Under the pieces are notes generated by a model, which ran no database searches, was not told where the DNA came from, and saw only the letters and a program-made list of their open reading frames with translations. A program made the position numbers and the translations under genes. A stretch of 64,000 bases of DNA, from NCBI GenBank assembly GCA_946811185.2, contig OX328101.1:22180122-22244121 (forward strand), in the 5' to 3' direction. Of this stretch, positions 52,007 to 63,212 are shown piece after piece (position 1 is the first letter of the stretch; every line of letters begins with the position of its first letter). Source of the stretch: Hippopus hippopus (taxonomy: Eukaryota; Mollusca; Bivalvia; Cardiida; Cardiidae).

Positions 52007-52268
52007 CTGAAAATAGGGAAATATGAAAAAGTTTTAAATGATAAGCAAAGCATTTTTTCTTTCTACAAACTTTCAAGTTTTTTTTGACCCCCAGAATATC
52101 ACTACTTGTATCATGCAGATGGCTTTCTGCACAGAGCAGTAGTTAATTTTGTTATCATTGCAACAAACAATTTCTGTTTCGGGTCAAATAAATTCCATAT
52201 AATTATATTCTTGTTTTAACTTTCTGTTTTTGACCAAATAGATTCCACATATATTCCTGTTTTAACTT

Positions 52269-52448
52269 TTAACCCAACCATCCTGTTTTTTATCAACCCT
52301 GTGAAATAAAGTTTTAGAAAATATAATGAGAACAGGAGAAAATGCTGGTCTGCAAGTGCTTTTAGCTAGCACTCCTTTCCAACAATGACTTCAAAGAACC
52401 TTCTTCTTCAGGGTCGTAAAAATGCCAGATAGTTTTCTGAAGGGTTAA
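52269..52448. repeat. P1 A-A palindromic derivative (180 bp)
   Basis: Both ends A-type: TTAACCCAACCATCCTG on the left and the complement of TTAACCCTTCAGAAAAC on the right, with GGGTCGTAAAA next to it. Older and more mismatched than 14668-14842. Confidence 0.75.
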
Positions 52449-52548
52449 AACTCATTAAATCACTCACTAGTAGAGCAGCCAAATCAGTCCAATTAATTCT
52501 TATAATTATGGGTAGCTAGATTTGCATAGATTATTTATCTCTGATCTA

Positions 52549-52763
52549 TTAACTCTTAGGCCGCTATTAAAGCACGAACCACTAACCTTTTGCGGACCAT
52601 GTAGATCAAGATCAGACTTCATAGAATGTGCAGTTTGATCTTGGATCTAAACTGACCTATAAGGATATACTTTTCCCCTATAAATAGCTTTGAAATAGCA
52701 ACATTTGTGTTTTTAATTTGACTTGAAAGTTTCATGTTATTTACTTTCCAGGATAAAGATTAA
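52549..52763 (+). repeat. P2-type hairpin MITE, full copy
   Basis: TTAACTCTTAGGCCGC start; core GTAGATCAAGATCAGACTTC…GATCTTGGATC; ends GGATAAAGATTAA, a TTAA shared with the P1 at 52760. Confidence 0.8.
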
Positions 52764-52988
52764 CCCTTTACCACACGGCAAAATTTAAGACTTATCAAAA
52801 TTGAAAGCATTTGCAGACGACAATTTCATAGTGGCTCAAATGACGCAACTTTTCTTTGATAGGGTAGAAAACTTTGTGGGAAAAGGAGAAAATGCTGGTT
52901 ACCAGCATTTTCTCCTTTTCCCACAAAGTTTTCAAAAGGCCTCTTCTTCAAGGGCGTTAAAAGGCGTCATTGTGTGGTAAAGGGTTAA
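52760..52988 (-). repeat. P1 hairpin MITE, intact; changed base in both arms
   Basis: 229 bp. TTAACCCTTTACCACACGGC start. Left arm AACTTTGTGGG and right arm CCCACAAAGTT agree, unlike its sister at 23084-23312. Confidence 0.96.
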
Positions 52989-53121
52989 CCTTCTACCTGA
53001 TTTATGGGTTCTAACCTTTCTCTTGTGATACCCAGCTAGATGTAGCTTCATACAAGTCATAATTTTTCATGTGTATACATGTGATATTTTTGTGAGGAAC
53101 GGAGAAAACTGTACAGAGAAA

Positions 53122-53281
53122 TTAACCCTTTATCACATGACAAAATTTTAGCCTTGTCCAAATCGAAAGCCTTTCCAGACAATGATTTCAACATGGCTCA
53201 AATGTTGCGATGGTTCCTTGGTAGGGAAACATTGTAAGTAAAGGAGAAAATGCTGGTTAGCATTGTGCGGTAAAGGGTTAA
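53122..53281 (-). repeat. P1 with hairpin and A-half deletion
   Basis: TTAACCCTTTATCACATGAC start; GCTGGTTAGCATTGTGCGG junction; TAAAGGGTTAA end. Confidence 0.85.
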
Positions 53282-53489
53282 AACAAAAAAAAAAAAGATC
53301 ACTGTCTGTCTTGATCACCATGAGACATCATAAAGTATATCAAATCAAATCAGATCTGATACTATCAGTTTATCCTTAGATAAAGGAATAAATGAAAATG
53401 GACAGAATAAATAAATTATTCAGCTAGAAAACTACAACTCAAATATTCCAATTTCAGTTTTGTTCTTTCCAGAAAACATCAGGTAGTCA

Positions 53490-53711
53490 TTAACCCTTTA
53501 CCACACAATTCCAGGTTTTAACAACTCCACAACTTCTGAAAACATCGTGGGAAAAGGAGAAAATGCTGTTAATCAGCATTTTCTCCTTTTCCCACAATGT
53601 TTTCTAACCTTTCAAAGACAAATACAGTTATTTCATCCACATTCAGTTTCTTGTCTGCAATTGCATTCAATTTGGACAAGTCTACATTTTTGTCATGTGG
53701 TACAGAGTTAA
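53490..53711 (+). repeat. P1 hairpin MITE, full-length copy
   Basis: TTAACCCTTTACCACACAAT start, TGTGGTACAGAGTTAA end; centre GCTGTTAATCAGC. Confidence 0.92.
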
Positions 53712-53912
53712 CCTTTTAGTGCCTTTCACAACTCTTGTAGCCTTTGCCACTAGTGCAGATCAAAATCAGACTGTACAAAATGTGTAATCTGATTACTCAT
53801 CTAAACTGTCTGCTTTTCTAGGATCTTCAAGACAAGATTAACCATTAAATTGGACTCATTTCGGTCTTATTTCTAGACTGAATATGTCTTGCAGGTTTAT
53901 TCTGTGCTTTAA
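53708..53912 (+). repeat. P2-type MITE between two P1 copies
   Basis: Bounded by the same TTAA units as the P1 on each side. Core GCAGATCAAAATCAGACTG…TCTGATTACTCATC. Confidence 0.7.
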
Positions 53913-54136
53913 CTTTTTACCAAACAACAAAATTTTAAATCTGTCCAAATTGAAAGAATTTGCAGACGACAAATTTACTGTGACTCAAAACCTGAAACTT
54001 GCTATTGGAAGGGTAGAAAACATTGTGGGAAAAGGAGAAAATGCTGGTTACCACCATTTTGTCCTTTTCCTACAAAGTTTTCAAAAGGCTTCTTCATCAG
54101 GGACGTTAAGCTGGGGATTGTGTGCTAAAGGGTTAA
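53909..54136 (-). repeat. P1 hairpin MITE, full-length copy
   Basis: TTAACTTTTTACCAAACAAC start, GTGCTAAAGGGTTAA end; right arm TGTCCTTTTCCTACAAAG. Confidence 0.92.
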
Positions 54137-54312
54137 GGGTTGATTCCTCTCAGAAGAAACCCATTTGGTTCATCATGTCTTACACAACATAATGTAGAAG
54201 CATATGTTATATTATAGACATCAAATCAGGTTAAGTAAACTTTCACAATAAATACAAACTAACGTTTAAGAGCTCACCTTCAATCATTTCTAGATACAAA
54301 TTCCAAAACAAC

Positions 54313-54544
54313 CCTTTAGCTCTTTACCAAACGACTAAAAATTTTAGACTGGTCCAAATTGAAAGCATTTTCAGATAACAGATTAAATGTGGCTCAAATG
54401 ATGGAATTTGTCTTTAATAGACAACATTGTGGAAAAAGGAAAAACTGTTGGTTACTGGCATTTTCTCCTTTTTGCACAATTCTTTCAAAAGGCCTCGATC
54501 TTTCTCAGAATCGTTAAATCTTAGAATTCTGCAGTAAAGGGTAA
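54313..54544 (-). repeat. P1 hairpin MITE, diverged
   Basis: TTAGCTCTTTACCAAACGAC start, GCAGTAAAGGGTAAAAC end. Confidence 0.85.
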
Positions 54545-54742
54545 AACCCTTTTTCAAATAATCCTGTATTCTGATGACCCAGGGAAAGAAACCAGACTTT
54601 TGAAATCATTTTTGAGAAAAACAGTGCAGTATGCAGTAACCTCTTCCTTTAATAACAATAGATACATGTAAATGTTTTCTAGCTTTTACACACCTACTCC
54701 ATCATTTGAGCTACCTTTGAATTCATCTGGTAAAAAGCTAAT
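54545..54742 (+). repeat. P1 hairpin MITE, decayed
   Basis: CTTTTTCAAATAATCCTGTA start; hairpin lost; CATCTGGTAAAAAGCTAA end. Confidence 0.65.
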
Positions 54743-54979
54743 TGATTTAGAGGAAATTTCTCTATCAATGAGAAGGATAGATTTGAAATGATAATTATAA
54801 CTGACTCCAGACCGTTTTGTAATAAATTGGTTAGACAGTTCAAGGATTAACAATTTCAGTGCCATTGGTGATATTAGCAACATTTGTGTACCACATAAAT
54901 CTAGTTCAGAGAACACAGTCTGTCTCATCTTGGGTTTACCTCAACCCAATTCTGAACTTTGATAAAAAAGCCTTTAAAC

Positions 54980-55186
54980 CTACCAACCAAAACAAAATTT
55001 TGCACTTGTTCATCCTGAAAACGTTAGATAATAACGAATTCAATTAAATCATACGACTTGCCTTTAGAAGGGGGCCACAACAGTGTTGGAAAAGGAGAAA
55101 ATACATGCTACTTTTTCCAGAAATTTTACAAAAACCTTTATTCTCTGGGTTGTGAAACCTTGGGATCATAAGGTAAAGGATTGAAT
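54980..55186 (-). repeat. P1 hairpin MITE, decayed
   Basis: TACCAACCAAAACAAAATTTT start, ATAAGGTAAAGGATTGAA end; hairpin shortened. Confidence 0.7.
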
Positions 55187-55314
55187 ATGCCATAGAACTT
55201 TTTTTCCTCTCATTCAAGAAGGTTAAATAATAACAAAATTATCTATTTCATCTGAAAATAGTTAACCTGAAAAAAGCCTTTAAAAACTAAAGATGCTTTG
55301 CAATAAATCTAAAT

Positions 55315-55440
55315 CAAACAAAGATCAGACTGCACAAAACCTACAGTCTGATCTTTGATCTATACTGTATGCTTTGTTGAGACATTTTGGACACAAATAA
55401 CCTTGAAATAGCATTTGTGGCTTTTGATATCTACGCTAAA
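55315..55440 (+). repeat. P2-type core hairpin
   Basis: CAAAGATCAGACTGCACAAA…GTCTGATCTTTGATC with downstream flank like 11660-11700. Confidence 0.6.
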
Positions 55441-55447
55441 ATGTCTC

Positions 55448-55672
55448 CACTCTTTGCCACACAATACCAAACTTTGACAACCCCGATGGAAAAGGCTTTT
55501 AAAAACATTGTGGAAAACGGTGAAAATGCTGGTAACCAGCATTTTCTCCTTTTTCCACAATGTGTTGTACCCTTTCACAAATTAAATCATACATTTGAGT
55601 AACATTTAATTTGTCACCTGCATATGCTTTTAATATGGATCAGTCAAAAATTTTGCTGTGTGGTAGAGTTCA
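55448..55672 (+). repeat. P1 hairpin MITE with paired arm change
   Basis: CACTCTTTGCCACACAATACC start, TGTGGTAGAGTTCA end. Arms ATTGTGGAAAA and TTTTTCCACAAT carry the same G-to-A change. Confidence 0.87.
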
Positions 55673-55910
55673 TAGGTTTTATTCCAGGCTCCAAGGGTAA
55701 CAACCTCATAATCCCTGCCAACATGAGCTACTACTTGTACCATTTTGACAATGAACATAAATCAAGACTTCTCACAGGTAGTTTTATCCATCAACCATCT
55801 GACATTTAAAAAATATAACTAGATCATTAACCTTTCAAAACAATAACAATAAACACCCTCAGCAACACATTTTTTCATTCTTGTGGCCTTCTTTATTGCC
55901 TCTTCTTCAG

Positions 55911-56120
55911 TTAACTCTTTCATTACCAAATAAATAAATTGCATTTTCTCAAAGGCTACTAATACAGTTCTGCTGCAAGATCAAGAGAGTTTGGTCATTA
56001 TCTAGAATACAGCAGTGGTCAGTGTAGATCAGAGATCAGACTGCACGTTCTGTGCAGTCTGATCTTGATGTACACTGTCCATAAAAGCTTCTGGTGTCGT
56101 CTATGGTATGGAAAGAGTTA
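55911..56120 (+). repeat. P2 hairpin MITE, full-length copy
   Basis: TTAACTCTTTCATTACC start, TATGGAAAGAGTTAG end; hairpin AGATCAGACTGCACG…GTGCAGTCTGATCT. Very close to 21825-22036. Confidence 0.88.
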
Positions 56121-56187
56121 GCTAACTCTTGCCAGCAATTTATGAACTGGTACTCCTTCAACATCTACCCATATTTATGCTATCCTG

Positions 56188-58128
56188 AAACAAGAGGACC
56201 ATGATGGTCCTATATCGCTCACCTGAGTACTAAGCAGTGAAGGTCTACAATGAAGATAAATACCAAATATCGAGGTTCAAGGCCAAATGATAATGAAACA
56301 AGAGTGGCAAATTGTCGAAAGATAAGCCCATCCCACCGCCAGTTGTCAAGGAGGTATAATAATCGCAAAGGGCAGGTAATGCAACAAACATGTTTACCAA
56401 GTCTCAAGTCAATTTGACTTGAGACTTCAAAGTTCCGTTCCGGACAAGCAAGAAATACTGTAAAAATGAAGATAAAAGTGGAATTACTCAAAATCTGCGC
56501 TAGGCAGAGTTATTGTTCTTGTGATTGTACTCCGTAATATTGCAACAAACATGCATACCAAGTTTGAAGTCGTTCTAACTTGAGATGACAAAGTTATATT
56601 CTGGACAAGCACTAAATGCTGTAAAAATGACGATCAAAGGGAAATAACTCAAAGACAGCATGAGGTAGAGTTACAATACTTGTGCACTGCACTTCCAAAT
56701 ATTGCAACATTCCTACTTAAGATGACAAAGTTTTGCTCCGGAAAAGGAAGAAATGCTATAAAAATGAAGGTCAAAGGGGAATAACTCAAAATTCGTGCTA
56801 GGAAGAGTTATGGTTCTTGTGCACTGCACTCCGTAATTTTTCAACAATCATGCATACCAAATTTGAAGATGTTCAGGCTTGAGATGACAAAGTTATATTC
56901 CGGACAAGCAGAAAATGCTGTAAAAATGACGAACAAAGGGAAATAACTCATAGACAGTACGAGGTAGAGTTATGGTTCTTTCACACTGCACTCCGTATTA
57001 TTGCAACAACTACAAATGCCAAGTTTCAAGTCAATCGGACTGGAGATGACAAAGTTATGCTCCGGACAAAGAACTATTCTACAGAACTTTCTAATTCAAG
57101 GGCAAATAACTCCAGTCGTTCTGGTCCAATTAGATCCATAACTCATTCGAGATCTTATGGTCATAAGTATTTTGACCAAGTTTGACGCTGATTGGTTAAA
57201 AATTGTAGATGCTAGAGTGTAAACAGTCAAATATAGTAATTTTTATAATTCAAGGGCAAATAACTCCAGTTGTTCTGGTCCGATTACACCCATAATTGAA
57301 CTCATCGGAGATCTTATGGTCATATATATTTTGACCAAGTTTCGTGCTGATTGGTTAATAATTGTAGATGCTAGAGTGTAAACAAAGTCAAATACATGTA
57401 TAGCAATTTTTCTAATTCAAGGGCAAATAACCCCAGTTGTTCTGGTACGATTAGACCCATAATCGAACTCATCTGAGATCTTATGGTCATATATATTTTG
57501 ACCAAGTTTGGTGCTGATTGGTTAATAATTGTAGATGCTAGAGTGTAAACAAAGTCAAAATATAGCAATTTTTCTAATTCAAAGGCAAATAACCCCAGTT
57601 GTTCTGGTACGATTAGACCCATAATCGAACTCATCTGAGATCTTATGGTCATATATATTTTGACCAAGTTTCGTGCTGATTAGTTAATAATTGTAGATGC
57701 TAGAGTGTAAACAAAAGTCAAATATAGCAATTTTTCTAATTCAAGGGCAAATAACTCCAGTTGTTCTGGTCCGATTAGACCCATAATCGAACTCATCCGA
57801 GATCTTATGGTCATATATATTTTGACCAAGTTTGGTGCTGATTGGTTGATATTTGTAGATGCTAGAGTGTAAACAAAGTCAAATAAAGCAATTTGTCTAA
57901 TTCAAGGGCAAATAACTCCAGTTGTTCTGGTCCGATTACACCCATAATCAAACTCATCCCGGATCTTATGGTCATATATATATATTGACCAAGTTTGGTG
58001 CTGATTGCTTAATATTTGTAGATGCTAGAGTATAAACAAAGAAATGTGAATGAACGGACGGACGGACGGACGCACAACGGACAATGGGCCATGACATAAG
58101 CCTGCTGGCCTTCAGCCAGTGGAGCTAA
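56188..58128 (+). mobile_element. Helitron-like element, CTGGCC-type, two tandem arrays
   Basis: Starts AACAAGAGGACCATGATGG. The first array (about 56290-57050) has ~150-160-bp units with GCAACAAACATGCATACCAA. The second (about 57080-58040) has six ~163-bp units with TTCAAGGGCAAATAACTCCAG. Then ACGG repeats, CTGGCCTTCAGCCAG and GGAGCTAA. Longest element in the window. Open frames inside follow the repeat period and are not genes. Confidence 0.78.
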
Positions 58129-59660
58129 AAATTAAAGAATTAACCTATTAATGCCTGTTGTCCAAGAAGGATGGACAGTGGCAAACAACGTACAAGCAAC
58201 AATTCTCATCTGAATTCATAGTATTTGCTTCAAGTGACAATATTTTGTTATAAACTAGATCATAACTATGGAGTATACTGTTGGAACCATAAACATGGTG
58301 AATAGAACAAATCTTTCAATTACCTAGGACTACATGTATTAATGCAATCATTTCCAAATCACAGTTTTATTTAGAAATTATCAGTTGATGAGGAATAAAT
58401 ACTTCCATAAAATCTAAATCAGTGGCAACTCCAGACATACAAAAGTTTTTCTCCAAACTCATTTGGGAATATGATACAGCTCACACATGAAACTTTCATG
58501 GCAAACAGAAAACATACTACTCGCACTTTGATAGGGATCATTTAGATTTTTCAATGGAGGTATATGTTACGAAAATACAGTTTTGCTTGAAAAATATTCG
58601 TTTCCTGAGATAGTTTATTTCGTCAGCGTGGCAATTTTCTATATTCAAAAACCATACCTGATGCATGCCCTACATACATATCGGCTGAATCTAAGATAGT
58701 GATCCCTAGCAAATTTTGAGTAGTATATATTCATAATAACAACTGACTTTTGAGTCAAATGTTATTGTTTAAAGATACATCTCTACTTTTTTTGCAAATG
58801 TTGTTTAAAGATACATCTATACCTGTTTTCAGCCAGTTTTTAACCCATTTCATCTTTATCAATCTATAATCATTCTTGTATCAAATCATGCCAAATGTTG
58901 CCCCTGACAGTTACAAGGTTGCATAGATTGCGACCAATAGAAAATGCATTTCATTTTTTGAAAGCTATCAAAGAAATCACTGTTATGACATTTCTGGCTT
59001 TAAATTGAAGATTTCTGATACAATGTATTTATCCCTTACACTACATATATTGCTAATTTATCTATGTTTACACAGCTGACTGAACCATTCTATAGTATAT
59101 CAAAATTCAGCAGTACTTTTTCTCTCTGATTGTAAGGAAATATCTTAAACTACCATAGTGTGTCACGTTGCAAGAGTCAAAGTATTTCATAGTTAGATAG
59201 AATATGTATAACACAATGCTTTCATGGATCTTGTAGACATATAGGATCTGATATGAGCTGGTGTTTGAGATAAAATTTTATTAAAAGAGTCTAGAGAAAA
59301 TGTTATTAAGCAAGCCTTTGGCAAGCTTAGTTAAATAGAAATATTTCACAAATTATAGATCAGAAGATGCAAAACCATCTATAGACGCACCCGTGGTAAT
59401 ATCCATAAAATCCTATTCACTTCTATGATATAGGTACAAAATGACATCACACAATTGTGATACCAAACGTGTTTAAGATAAGAAAATTCATGATGGGTAT
59501 ATTGCACTGAAAACAAGGGAGGTTATGTGATAAAATACATTCCAAAACATTCACTTTGAAATGTTTCAAATTATATAAAACCTATTCCATGTTATTGTGG
59601 TGAACTTTAGTTTTGTATATATAGGTGAAATAATACCTGGCTTAAAGAATACAATACTTT
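58129..59660. other. intron, non-repetitive, nothing recognised
   Basis: Largest stretch without an identified transposon. AT-rich; no spectrin-repeat exon seen on the minus strand. Confidence 0.5.
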
Positions 59661-59661
59661 C

Positions 59662-59926
59662 ATATGGCTTGCAACACGCAAAAAGGGGCATTTAGGCATT
59701 TGCATAAAGTGTCGTTCCGGATCAGCCTGTGCACTCCGCTCAGACTTATCTGAAATGACTCTTTCCGTTTTTGTGTAATTTTCTGTTTCGCATCAGCCTA
59801 CTGCTGGGCAAAGTCTAATGTAGTTGTAAAGTGCCGTCTCGAATTAGCTTGCGCGGATTGCGCAGTCTGATCCGAGACAACACTTTACGCAAATGTGCTA
59901 ATGCCCCTTTTTTGCATGTTGCATAT
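59662..59926 (+). repeat. C-family hairpin MITE, full copy
   Basis: Inverted ends GCAACACGCAAAAAGGGGCAT / ATGCCCCTTTTTTGCATGTTGC. Two internal GTCTGA/TCAGCC-type hairpins (GTGTCGTTCCGGATCAGCC; GTCTGATCCGAGACAACAC). Confidence 0.8.
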
Positions 59927-60116
59927 ATTACCATCTATATTCCTTTTGTCTGAATGATTACAGATGTCTTTAATAGACAAGAGTTGCTAACAGGTGTATA
60001 TCGAGTAAATAGATGAAAAAAAACATCAAAGCTAAAAAAAAGACAATAACTCACCATGAGCTCAATCATAACACAAACTAACAGTTATCCATCCAACTGA
60101 GAAGCAAAAGGGCTCA

Positions 60117-60297
60117 TTAACTCTTTCCATACCTTAGACAACACCACAAGCTTTTTTGGACAGTGTACAGAATATCCAGTCTGATCTCTGATCTACACTG
60201 TTGATTATGACCAAAATCTGGTCTCTTAATCTTTGCAGCAGAACTGTATTTGTAGCTGTTAATATGGAAATTATCTATATATTAAAGAAAGAGTTAA
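60117..60297 (-). repeat. P2 hairpin MITE, reversed
   Basis: TTAACTCTTTCCATACC start, GAAAGAGTTAA end; one hairpin arm partly deleted. Confidence 0.82.
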
Positions 60298-60449
60298 CTC
60301 ATCTATTCTGTCCAAAGTTCAAGGATGAAATTATCAGAAAGTACCATAAAAGTTAACATGGAACACACCATCTGATGATGACACATAACAGATTTTCGAT
60401 TATCAGCCCTTTAGGTAGCTTCATCAGTCATACTCATGATACCACACAG

Positions 60450-60663
60450 TTAACCCTTAGGCTGCTAAGCGCGACACGCTGACCTTTAGATGACAGTGTA
60501 GATCAAGATCAGACTGCACAGAGCATGCAGTCTGATCTTGGACCTACACTGTCCGATAAGGAGATATCTTTCTCCCAAAAAATGCCTTTAAAATAGCAAA
60601 ATTTGGGTTTATACCATCAGCTGGAAAGTTTCATTTCATTTATTTAGCAGGACAAGGGTTTAA
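60450..60663 (+). repeat. P2-type hairpin MITE, full copy
   Basis: TTAACCCTTAGGCTGC start; core GTAGATCAAGATCAGACTGC…GATCTTGGACCTACA; end GGACAAGGGTTTAA. Subfamily with 52549-52763. Confidence 0.82.
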
Positions 60664-60747
60664 AACTATAATATCAAGAGCTGGCTTTTTGTAGGGCAAA
60701 AGATAGGTTCCCTATAGATGTTATCTTTGAACTTGCTTTTTAATAAA

Positions 60748-61150
60748 TGACCTTGACATTTACCTTGGCCTAAAAAGGAATGTGCACTTTAGGATCTTTG
60801 CCCATGTGAAGTTTCACAAACACAGTTGAAAGAATCTTGAAGAAATTAAAAATTCCATCTTTCCAAGATTTAGTAACAACTATCTGACGCTTAATTTGGC
60901 CATAAAGTGAAGTAACTATGACCTTGACCTTGACCTTACTTTGGTTGTAAAATGTGTACAATGTGCGTAACAAATTCTATGATCTTGAAAATTTGTAACC
61001 CTAGCAAAATAACTTGTTGAAGTTAATGGCCATTCAAAGATTATTTCTTCATTTTTAGTTGCAGTGACCTTCACGTTACTTTTGCTGTAAAATGAAGGCA
61101 TGTGCGTAATTTTCATACCCCCTGTGCTTGACTCTGAGATTGACATATTT
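60748..61150. repeat. CCTTGACCTT-type diverged tandem repeat
   Basis: Three diverged ~160-bp units around GACCTTGACCTTAC…GTAAAATG…ATGTGCGTAA. Units are poorly conserved. Confidence 0.5.
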
Positions 61151-61257
61151 GAATACATGTAAGAGGTTATCACATTTGAATTCATTTTACAGATTACCAA
61201 GAGAAACTTGGTAAGCTAGTCTAAAACAGATTGCAGCAACAAGTAACATCTAGTGTG

Positions 61258-61486
61258 TTAACTCTTTACCAAACGACAATATTTTAGGCTTGTCCAAATC
61301 GAAAGCATTTGCAGACGACAAAATAAAAGTGACTGAAAATTTTAAATTTGTTTTGTGAAGGGTAGAAAACATTGTGGGAAAAGGAGAAAATGCTGGTAAC
61401 CAGCATTTTCTCCTTTTCCCACAATGTTTTCTAAAGGCTTCTTTCTCAGGGTTGTCAAAAGTAGGGATTGTGTGGTAACGGGTTAA
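61258..61486 (-). repeat. P1 hairpin MITE, intact 229-bp copy
   Basis: TTAACTCTTTACCAAACGAC start, GTGGTAACGGGTTAA end; perfect hairpin arms. Confidence 0.96.
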
Positions 61487-61503
61487 CAAGGTGACCAGTA
61501 TAT

Positions 61504-61727
61504 TTAACTCTTTACCTAACAACAAAATAACATACTGGTCTGCATTTGAAGATGACAACTGAAATGTGGCTACAATGATGGGATCTGTTTGTGAAAGGGT
61601 ACATAAGAACGTGGGCACAAGGGAAAATGTTTGTTGCCTGCATTTTCTTCTTTACCAACAATGTTAAAAACTTTATAAAAGCTCTCTTTTTCAGAGTTCT
61701 GAAATCAGGATTGTACAGGATAATATG
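61504..61727 (-). repeat. P1 hairpin MITE, diverged
   Basis: TTAACTCTTTACCTAACAAC start; hairpin decayed; GTACAGGATAATATG end. Confidence 0.8.
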
Positions 61728-61739
61728 TGAGAATCTCTT

Positions 61740-62090
61740 ATGTTTTATGGAATAAGTCATCTGCTCAAAAGTTTCAAACTAACTTGAAGTATTAAGCATT
61801 TCCAGATCATTTCATGTGAAAGGCTGCATACAAGACATTATCCTTATCATCAAAATGACTACCTATTGAAAATCAGAAAGATCACTTTGAGCTATATGCA
61901 GTCAAATCTTTAACCTACAGGTTGGGATATCCAGACCAAATTGACTACCGGTTCTTTTACTACAGGAAAATCTCTACTTCCTTTTTATGCAATGCTTTTT
62001 GTGTAATGGGTGAGACACCTGATTCCCAAAATAAAAGATTGATCAAGATTACCTTGGCAGTCCCTGGATGAGCCAAGCTTCTGGAAAAAC
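61740..62090. other. intron, nothing recognised
   Basis: No repeat family or exon identified. Confidence 0.5.
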
Positions 62091-62094
62091 TAGT

Positions 62095-62323
62095 TTAACC
62101 CTTTACCATACAATCCCAGGTTTTCACTACCCTGTAGAAGAGGCCTTTTAAAATCATTGTGGGAAAAGGAGAAAATGCTGGTAACCAGCATTTTCTCCTT
62201 TTTCCACAATGTTTTCTACCCTATCAAAGCAAGATTGCACCATTTGAACCACACTGAAATTGTTGTCTGCAAATGCTTTCAATTTGGACAAGGCTAACAT
62301 TTTGTCATCTGGTAAAGAGTCAG
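62095..62323 (+). repeat. P1 hairpin MITE, full-length copy
   Basis: TTAACCCTTTACCATACAAT start, ATCTGGTAAAGAGTCA end; hairpin intact except TTCCAC in the right arm. Confidence 0.93.
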
Positions 62324-62329
62324 TCTCCT

Positions 62330-62995
62330 GAGAAGAGACTGAAAATATCTTTCCACCACTGACCTTGGCCTTTTTCTCCACCCACATGTTCAACATATTG
62401 TAAACCATCATTGGAATCTATTTCATAACATAATTTGATAGAACCCACATTTTTTTCCATTCACCAACCATTGCTTATGGCATTACCTCCAAGAGCACTA
62501 ATTAAAAAATTTGTTGCCAGCTGAGGACCACTATTTGAAAATGTTTTGACAAAATGAATGTAATTTCTTTCCATTTGTAACAAAGATTATGATAGTACAT
62601 GTAATGTTCATATGTAGTTAAGCTTAATATATGTACATGTATATTATTCATCTTTTATAACTAAGACTCTAAGACCTCAGCAGCAAATATGTTTAGAGAG
62701 GAAATGGGTTACACCCTCTGCAATATCTTATGAAGTCTTTGCTCTTTCAAAGCAATAATTAAGAAATGGGATACATAAATAAGAATTATTATGAAATGTA
62801 GAGGGCATGATAATAATTATTGAGGTGATATTCCTAATACTCTGCTTTCCTTTCTCATTGTTTCATAATTCAATGCAAAATACATCAGTGCTTCTTTATT
62901 GTAAATGTTGTATGGAAACTTAAATTTTCATCCTCAATTCCGAAGCATCAAAAAAAGAATCATTCACTTTGTTCACTTCCTGTTGTATGTCTCGT
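62330..62995. other. intron, nothing recognised
   Basis: AT-rich. An open frame near 62340-62411 was considered as an exon and rejected. Confidence 0.5.
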
Positions 62996-62999
62996 GAAG

Positions 63000-63212
63000 T
63001 TAACTCTTTCCTTACTGTAGACCGCACCAGAAGCCTTTGTGGACAGTGTAGATCAAGATCAGACTGCACAGAACGTGCAGTCTGATCCTTGATCTACACC
63101 GTCCACTACTTTCTATTAGATTAAGGCCAAAGTGTCTCTTCGTCTTGCAGGGGAAATATATTTCATAGCCAATGAAAAATTGTTAATCATTTACTTGGTA
63201 TTGAAAGAGTTG
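63000..63212 (-). repeat. P2 hairpin MITE, full copy, reversed
   Basis: TTAACTCTTTCCTTACTG start; hairpin GTAGATCAAGATCAGACTGC…GCAGTCTGATCCTTGATC; TATTGAAAGAGTTGG end. Confidence 0.87.

Larger units (their letters stand above)
50624..51543. repeat. 460-bp tandem duplication of a P1-variant plus P1 pair
   Basis: Units 50624-51083 and 51084-51543. Each holds a P1 variant with a TTAACCCTTGCAACATGATTC-type start and an altered core (GAGAACATGCAGT), then a full B-left P1. Few differences separate the two units, so the duplication is young. Confidence 0.92.

Noticed and set aside
57371..57667. 98-codon minus-strand open frame with an internal repeat
   Set aside because: Produced by the ~163-bp tandem units of 56188-58128, whose period keeps the frame open.
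60916..61200. 94-codon minus-strand open frame ending in Arg-Ser repeats
   Set aside because: The Arg-Ser tail is the translation of the complement of CCTTGACCTT-type repeats, with no start or splice support.
61250..61618. 122-codon minus-strand open frame
   Set aside because: It spans two adjacent P1 copies and reads through the hairpin; no protein similarity.
62333..62411. Possible upstream dystrophin exon (MLNMWVEKKAK then GTCAGT donor-like site)
   Set aside because: No acceptor AG with pyrimidine tract upstream in frame, no spectrin-repeat similarity, and it abuts a P1 end.
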